DNA of 11,818 nt from NCBI GenBank assembly GCA_964642505.1, contig CAZXQY010000083.1:1-11818 (forward strand), given 5' to 3'. This document shows, in pieces, positions 7,545 to 11,818 of this stretch (its first letter is position 1; every line of letters starts with the position of its first letter). The notes under the pieces were generated by a model. It worked only from the letters and a program-made list of their open reading frames with translations, searched no databases and was not told where the DNA came from. This stretch comes from TMED69 sp964642505 (GTDB taxonomy: Bacteria; Pseudomonadota; Gammaproteobacteria; Ga0077536). The position numbers and the translations under genes were made by a program.

Positions 7545-8363
7545 ATGACTAAAATCGTGAGTTTGATACTCCTGACGTTGACTTTTAAAACTTATAGCGA
7601 TTCAGCTCGTTACATCACGTTGCAATCTACAACATCCACGGAAAATTCTGGTTTATATGACTTTTTGCTTCCTAAATTCACTCAAAAATCGGGCGTTGAT
7701 GTGCGGGTAGTAGCAGTAGGAACAGGTCAGGCTCTTCGTAATGCCCGCAACGGAGATGGCGATATTCTGATAACGCATGCCCGAGAGGCTGAGGAGGAGT
7801 TTGTCAAAACCGGTTATGGATTGAGACGTTTGAACTTAATGTTCAACGATTTTGTAATCGTCGGTCCGCCCGGTTTGGCCGACTCTAAAAAGCGTACTGA
7901 TCCGATTTATTTTTTTAAAAAAATTGTCGAAAAAAAACAAATTTTTGTTTCAAGAGGCGACGATAGCGGTACGCACAAAAAGGAATTAGATCTTTGGGAA
8001 AAGGCTGGTGTCGATGTTGCGGCCGCTAGTGGGCGTTGGTATAGAGAAACAGGAACCGGCATGGGCGCGACTCTAAACATAGCGATTGGCATGGGGGCTT
8101 ATACCTTGACTGATAGAGGAACATGGATAGCTTTCAAAAATAAATCGGACTTCGAAATAATGGTGGAAGGCAGTGATATTTTGCATAATCAGTATGGTGT
8201 TGTGGTAGCGAATTATCAAAACCAAACAAACACGAAAAGAGACGATGCGATCGAATTCTGTAATTGGCTGGTTAGTGAAGAAGGTAGGAAGGAGATAAAT
8301 TCCTTTAGGATAAACAGGCAACAACTATTCTATGCCAATGGAGATAGCTCTTCTTGTGATTGA
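7545..8363 (+). CDS. tupA: TupA, periplasmic tungstate-binding protein
   Basis: The 272-residue binding protein captures tungstate in the periplasm for TupBC. Residues 1-21 form a Sec-type signal peptide (basic start, hydrophobic core, likely cleavage near SDSA). The mature N-terminus carries the oxyanion-binding motif STTSTENSGL at 28-37; most TupA proteins read TTTS here, so the first Thr is Ser. Further family motifs are VAVGTGQAL at 56-64, GDILITHAREAE at 72-83, SRGDDSGTHKKE at 136-147 and ETGTGMGATLNIA at 168-180. The ATG at 7545 was preferred over the GTG one codon earlier; both fit the GGAGG box. It is the third gene of the transporter, not the first as in the usual tupABC order. It sits 14 bp after tupC. 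Molybdate binding is the alternative specificity. Confidence 0.92.
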   Translation: MTKIVSLILLTLTFKTYSDSARYITLQSTTSTENSGLYDFLLPKFTQKSGVDVRVVAVGTGQALRNARNGDGDILITHAREAEEEFVKTGYGLRRLNLMFNDFVIVGPPGLADSKKRTDPIYFFKKIVEKKQIFVSRGDDSGTHKKELDLWEKAGVDVAAASGRWYRETGTGMGATLNIAIGMGAYTLTDRGTWIAFKNKSDFEIMVEGSDILHNQYGVVVANYQNQTNTKRDDAIEFCNWLVSEEGRKEINSFRINRQQLFYANGDSSSCD

Positions 8364-8367
8364 AGGA
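8363..8367 (+). promoter_or_regulatory. Ribosome binding site deciding the start of the HExxH gene
   Basis: AAGGA begins on the last base of the tupA stop and stands nine bases before the GTG at 8377. The upstream in-frame ATGs at 8332 and 8338 lie inside tupA and lack a comparable box at proper spacing. The box therefore favours GTG 8377. Confidence 0.5.
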
Positions 8368-8376
8368 AATTCTACG

Positions 8377-8841
8377 GTGAGCTTCGAAATTATCGATAAG
8401 GTCGGTATGCCTAATGTTTTGTATTTTATTTCTGGCAAATTAGAACCCTACGATACTTCGAAGATTGAATGGGTTAAGCTTCTTCCTTTGAATAGAGGGG
8501 TGTTATTACACGGTGAGTGCAAGTTTCCGGTGTCTGGGTCAGAGATCATTAATGGCCGAGACAGGGGTTATAGAATAAGGGCAAGCGTAAATGTAGAAAT
8601 GTCGCCGCCGTTTTCTTTTATTCATTGGGGGCGAGAGTATATTGAAGCAGGTTGCCAAAAATGGTTGTCAAAAGAGGCAGAATACCTTTTTTCAGATTTG
8701 GAGGAATGTGCAGTACATACTTTATCTCATGAGTGCTTTCATTTCTTAAGTGACTCGGGTCAGGTTGAGGAGAAGAACTATGAGGCTAATGCGAATTGGT
8801 GGGCTGACTGCTGGTTAGAGGATTTTAAATCGAAGTCTTGA
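8377..8841 (+). CDS. Unrecognised small HExxH zincin-like protein
   Basis: I do not recognise this family. From the GTG at 8377 the product is 154 residues with no signal peptide or membrane segment, so it is probably cytosolic. The N-terminal two thirds look beta-rich. The C-terminal part has a zinc-protease-like motif HECFH at 118-122 and, 13 residues later, E136 in EANANWWADCW. That arrangement resembles gluzincins such as the ImmA/IrrE group, whose HExxH is followed by ExxAN. The residues are seen; metal binding and proteolysis are inferred. It begins 13 bp after tupA and ends 28 bp before the symporter gene, so it is probably cotranscribed with the tungstate importer. An ATG at 8332 would lengthen it by 15 residues overlapping tupA. 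Its role, possibly protein quality control or regulation, is unknown. Confidence 0.7.
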   Translation: MSFEIIDKVGMPNVLYFISGKLEPYDTSKIEWVKLLPLNRGVLLHGECKFPVSGSEIINGRDRGYRIRASVNVEMSPPFSFIHWGREYIEAGCQKWLSKEAEYLFSDLEECAVHTLSHECFHFLSDSGQVEEKNYEANANWWADCWLEDFKSKS

Positions 8842-8869
8842 TCAAACCGATAATAAGGGAGGGGTTTAG

Positions 8870-10444
8870 GTGTCGTTAGGTTTCGGATTGCAATACTGGG
8901 GTTGGTTTTTCTTAGCCCTTTATATTGGTTTGATGATAGTTTTAGGGGCAGTTGGGATGAAAAGGGTTACCAGTAGTGACGACTTCGCTACTGCAAGGAG
9001 GAGCTATGGACCCATATTCCTAGCCTTTGCGTTGACGGCGACGACCGCTAGTGGGGGAACATTTATAGGGATACCGGCCCTAGCCTATTCCACAGGTTTT
9101 TCGGCACTCTGGTACGCTTTTATTTATCCACTAGGAGTCTATCTCGGTGTGCTTTTGTGTTTAAAAGCGGTGAGACGTGCGGGAGATACTTTCGGGAACC
9201 GATCGATACCGGAATTTCTCGGGGACAGATACGACTCGGAAGCTCTGCGGGTGTGCGTGTCGCTTTTTTCTATCTTGCTTTTATTCTATCTGGCTGGTCA
9301 ACTTCTTTCCGGTGCGGTTATGTTTAATCAAATGATGGGCGTAGATATAGCACCGGCGCTGGCTATTACAGGTTTCATCATCATGTTTTATATTGTTATT
9401 GGGGGTGCACACGCGGATATTTTGACTGACGGGGTTCAGGGCGCCCTGATGTTAATTTTAGCACTGGCAGTAGCGTGGATGTTTTGGGAGGGCTTCGGCG
9501 TAGTGGGAGGGTTTAACGGCATGATTCACGAGCTAGAGGTTCAGGATCCTGCCCTTACTAAACCTCTTAGCTCTACTCATCCCGTCCTGGATTCCAAATG
9601 GGATGTAGTCGCGCTTTTTGTAGCTCATATTCCGTTAGGCTTGTTACCCCACGTCGGTAATAAATTGTGGGCGCTCAAAAATGATAAAGATCAAACCACC
9701 TTTATCGTTGTTTCCTTTGTATTCGGAATGATTCTACCCTGCATCGCGCTTGGAGGCTTGTTGGCTAGAGCCATTTTGGGAGACTCTCTATTGTTGGAAG
9801 GTTCTAGCGCAAACTATGCAATACCAGAATTATTTGTACGGACCATGCCGACCTGGCTTGCCGCGATGATTGGAGCGGGAGTACTCGCCGCTATAATGTC
9901 GACAGCCGACGGTTTGTTGGTCTCCATTTCTCAAATTTTTGCTAACGATATATATAGGAGAAGTATAGCACCTCGATTAGGGCATGATGTAAAAGATGAA
10001 AAGGTAGATCGTATTGCTTTGCTAATTAGTCGGCTGGCGACTGTAGTAATCGTTGTTGCGGCAACCTATTTAGCCTGGAGGGCACAAGAAATGAACGTAG
10101 CATTGTTAATCGCTGCGGGGATAGGAGGTATGTTGGCGGCGATTAGCGGTCCGATTTTTGCCGGTATCCTGTGGAAAGGCACCACTAAAGCAGGAGCTCT
10201 TTCAGGATTAGCGACGGGCGCTGGTTCTTTCGTGTTTCTACAGATGGGTATCATCGGTAATTTCTCAAATTATCTCGATTATTTTTCTTGGGCAGAATGG
10301 TTGCTCGTTCAAGAAGCTAACCCGTTCTCGTGTGGAGCAATCGGAGTATTTATTTCGTTGACCACCGTTGTAATCGTGTCGTTTTTTACCGAGGCGCCTT
10401 CCTCGGAACATCTGTCTCGTACCTTCGGTCGGCTAGGGGCTTAA
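8870..10444 (+). CDS. Sodium:solute symporter (SSS family), substrate unknown
   Basis: The 524-residue inner-membrane protein has about 13 hydrophobic helices and the SSS landmarks. An early helix reads LTATTASGGTFIGIPALAY at 55-73, the family signature is IGGAHADILTDGVQGALML at 177-195, and the helix-8 sodium-site region is AIMSTADGLLVSISQIFANDIY at 341-362 in pieces around STAD (344-347) and DIY (360-362). Members couple sodium entry to uptake of proline, pantothenate, acetate, sugars or other solutes; nothing here fixes which. The GTG start at 8870 has an excellent GGAGG box (8858-8862) seven bases upstream. It is the last of five rightward genes. Its TAA shares TTAA with the stop of the convergent fghA gene. 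Whether it serves the tungstate pathway is unknown. Confidence 0.9.
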   Translation: MSLGFGLQYWGWFFLALYIGLMIVLGAVGMKRVTSSDDFATARRSYGPIFLAFALTATTASGGTFIGIPALAYSTGFSALWYAFIYPLGVYLGVLLCLKAVRRAGDTFGNRSIPEFLGDRYDSEALRVCVSLFSILLLFYLAGQLLSGAVMFNQMMGVDIAPALAITGFIIMFYIVIGGAHADILTDGVQGALMLILALAVAWMFWEGFGVVGGFNGMIHELEVQDPALTKPLSSTHPVLDSKWDVVALFVAHIPLGLLPHVGNKLWALKNDKDQTTFIVVSFVFGMILPCIALGGLLARAILGDSLLLEGSSANYAIPELFVRTMPTWLAAMIGAGVLAAIMSTADGLLVSISQIFANDIYRRSIAPRLGHDVKDEKVDRIALLISRLATVVIVVAATYLAWRAQEMNVALLIAAGIGGMLAAISGPIFAGILWKGTTKAGALSGLATGAGSFVFLQMGIIGNFSNYLDYFSWAEWLLVQEANPFSCGAIGVFISLTTVVIVSFFTEAPSSEHLSRTFGRLGA

Positions 10445-11280
10445 GTTCTCGCGAGTCTTTCGTAATGCCACCTGAGATGTGATTCCATGAAAGTCGAAAT
10501 AAAATAGTAGGAGTGGTCGTATTTGTCTCTCAATCTCAAATCAAGACTGACTCCAGCCTCTTCGCAAGCAATCTTTAAAAGGTCTGGTCTAAGACCATCC
10601 TCTAGAAAAGGATCGGCTAGTCCTTGATCAACTAAAATTTCTGAAAAAAAATGACCATCTTCTAGAAGCCTGGTCGTATCGTAAAGCCGCCACGCTTCTT
10701 GATTGTCTCCTAAATATTTTTCATAGGCTTTTTTTGACCAAGTGGCGGTACTCGGTTGAGTAATAGGTGCGAATGCGGAACAGCTTTTAAATTTTCCAGG
10801 ATTTTTGAGCGCAATACAGATGGCGCCGTGACCACCCATTGAATGTCCGAATACTCCTTGGGACGTACTGTCTATTAAACATTTATCTCTAAGGAGCTTT
10901 GGTAATTCTTCAGTTATATAAGAGTACATTTTATAGTTCTCGTTATAAGGTGCTTGCAGCGCGTCGAGATAAAATCCGGCCCCTTTACCGAACTGCCAGT
11001 TTTCCGGTTCATCGGGAATATGATCTCCGCGCGGACTGGTGTCGGGACAGACAATTATAATTCCTAACTCCGACGCCACGCGTCTGTATTCTCCTTTTTC
11101 CATAACGTTTGCGTGACTACAGGTTAAACCGGAAAGGTACCATAGGACGGGGCAATTTCGCTCGTCGAACGATTCGGGCTCATAAAGCGCAAAAGTCATA
11201 TCACAAGATAAAAGCTCCGATCTATGACGTATAACCTTTTGTTGGCCGCCGTAAGACAGAAAACTATCTATTATTTCCAT
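10441..11280 (-). CDS. fghA: S-formylglutathione hydrolase
   Basis: The 279-residue cytosolic alpha/beta hydrolase (esterase D family) cleaves S-formylglutathione to formate and glutathione, the last step of glutathione-dependent formaldehyde removal. The nucleophile S147 sits in GHSMGGHGA (145-153). The other triad members are D223 in LADPFL and H256 in DKYDHSYYF. The oxyanion-hole strand LWYLSGLTCSHANVMEK is at 47-63. Length and residue positions match the family closely (frmB in Escherichia coli). The ATG at 11278-11280 overlaps the dehydrogenase stop as TAATG and has no strong ribosome box of its own, suggesting coupled translation. Its TAA stop overlaps the stop of the convergent symporter gene. 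Confidence 0.96.
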   Translation of the reverse strand: MEIIDSFLSYGGQQKVIRHRSELLSCDMTFALYEPESFDERNCPVLWYLSGLTCSHANVMEKGEYRRVASELGIIIVCPDTSPRGDHIPDEPENWQFGKGAGFYLDALQAPYNENYKMYSYITEELPKLLRDKCLIDSTSQGVFGHSMGGHGAICIALKNPGKFKSCSAFAPITQPSTATWSKKAYEKYLGDNQEAWRLYDTTRLLEDGHFFSEILVDQGLADPFLEDGLRPDLLKIACEEAGVSLDLRLRDKYDHSYYFISTFMESHLRWHYERLART

Positions 11281-11818
11281 TAGAATACTACTACCGAACG
11301 AATGGATTCGCCTTCTAGCATTAACTCGAAAGCCTTATTTATATCTTCTAACTTGAATTTGTGGGTTATCAGGGGCTCTATCTCAATCCTGTTGTTTAGA
11401 TACCAGTCGACGATTTTCGGTACGTCTGTTCTTCCCCTGGCTCCTCCAAAGGCCGTCCCTCTCCAACTCCTTCCAGTAACAAGTTGAAAGGGTCTTGTAG
11501 ATATCTCTTGTCCCGCCCCAGCCACTCCTATAATTATGCTTTCTCCCCAGCCTTTGTGCGCGCACTCTAAAGCTTGTCTCATTAAAGTCGTATTGCCAAC
11601 ACATTCAAAGGAGTAATCGGCTCCACCGTCTGTTAATTCGATAAGATGTTGGGTGATATCTCCAGTTACTTCATTCGGGTTGACGAAGTCTGTCATTCCG
11701 AACTTTTCACCCCATTTCTTTTTGTCGTTATTAAGGTCGACCCCAACGATTTGGTCGGCACCAACCATACGCAAGCCCTGTATGACATTAAGACCGATTC
11801 CGCCTAGTCCGAAAACCA
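11280..11818 (-). CDS. frmA: S-(hydroxymethyl)glutathione dehydrogenase / class III alcohol dehydrogenase (C-terminal part, gene continues past right edge)
   Basis: The reading frame enters at the right edge and gives 179 complete codons ending in TAA at 11280-11282. It covers the coenzyme-binding Rossmann core with the glycine motif GLGGIG near the edge, then VDLN for the NAD ribose and KWGEKFGMTDFVNP. This is characteristic of class III zinc alcohol dehydrogenases (adhC/frmA), which oxidise the formaldehyde-glutathione adduct to S-formylglutathione with NAD. The end SIRSVVVF is also typical. The full protein is about 370 residues, so the N-terminal catalytic zinc half lies outside the window. 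A later internal ATG at 11772 is not the true start. It is directly upstream of and coupled to fghA. Confidence 0.94.
   Translation of the reverse strand, partial: VFGLGGIGLNVIQGLRMVGADQIVGVDLNNDKKKWGEKFGMTDFVNPNEVTGDITQHLIELTDGGADYSFECVGNTTLMRQALECAHKGWGESIIIGVAGAGQEISTRPFQLVTGRSWRGTAFGGARGRTDVPKIVDWYLNNRIEIEPLITHKFKLEDINKAFELMLEGESIRSVVVF

Noticed and set aside
7917..7937. A7 and A8 runs in tupA as programmed frameshift sites
   Set aside because: The zero frame continues intact with conserved TupA motifs on both sides, and no alternative frame product of interest follows.
8019..8026. GCGGCCGC palindrome inside tupA
   Set aside because: It encodes conserved-frame residues (VAAAS region) and is a chance 8-bp palindrome without any partner or context.
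8332..8376. Longer start for the HExxH gene at ATG 8332 or 8338
   Set aside because: It would overlap tupA by about 30 bp without a well-spaced ribosome box, whereas GTG 8377 has AAGGA nine bases upstream. It is not fully excluded.
10448..10455. Palindrome CTCGCGAG near the convergent stops as a terminator
   Set aside because: It has no loop, no following T-run on either strand and lies within the fghA coding end.

Overview
The window reads as a compact chromosomal segment of a Gram-negative proteobacterium, most likely a gammaproteobacterium. By eye G+C is in the low to mid 40s percent. The reasons are an HpnN-type transporter that carries hopanoids to an outer membrane, a glutathione-dependent formaldehyde pathway, and closely packed genes with overlapping starts and stops. 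I cannot name the genus. No rRNA, tRNA, insertion sequence, CRISPR array or phage gene was seen, and no gene-free stretch exceeds about 85 bp.

Region 1 (1-5974, minus strand) is a hopanoid operon. In transcription order it encodes a single-enzyme-type squalene synthase, HpnG (nucleoside phosphorylase acting on adenosylhopane), HpnN (12-TM RND/MMPL hopanoid transporter), a CDP-alcohol phosphatidyltransferase-family membrane enzyme, and HpnA (NAD(P)-dependent sugar-epimerase-like protein, cut by the left edge). The last three are chained by 4-bp GTGA and ATGA stop/start overlaps, so the phosphatidyltransferase-like enzyme is an integral operon member. Its job in hopanoid metabolism is not evident, which makes it the best lead here. 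Squalene-hopene cyclase and HpnH are not in the window and may lie beyond the left edge or elsewhere.

Region 2 (5975-6057) is an 83-bp divergent intergenic region. It carries a clear extended -10 box for the rightward operon and a weaker candidate promoter for the hopanoid operon, with overlapping -10 elements.

Region 3 (6058-10444, plus strand) is a tungstate importer in the unusual order permease-ATPase-binding protein (tupB-tupC-tupA). It is followed at short spacing by a small unrecognised HExxH zincin-like protein and a sodium:solute symporter of unknown substrate.

Region 4 (10441-11818, minus strand) is the glutathione-dependent formaldehyde oxidation pair: S-(hydroxymethyl)glutathione dehydrogenase (C-terminal part, cut by the right edge) followed by S-formylglutathione hydrolase, joined by a TAATG overlap. 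This unit converges on the symporter gene so tightly that the two genes share the 4 bp TTAA as their stop codons. The pathway ends in formate, and many tungsten or molybdenum enzymes oxidise formate. A functional link with the neighbouring tungstate importer is therefore conceivable but unproven.
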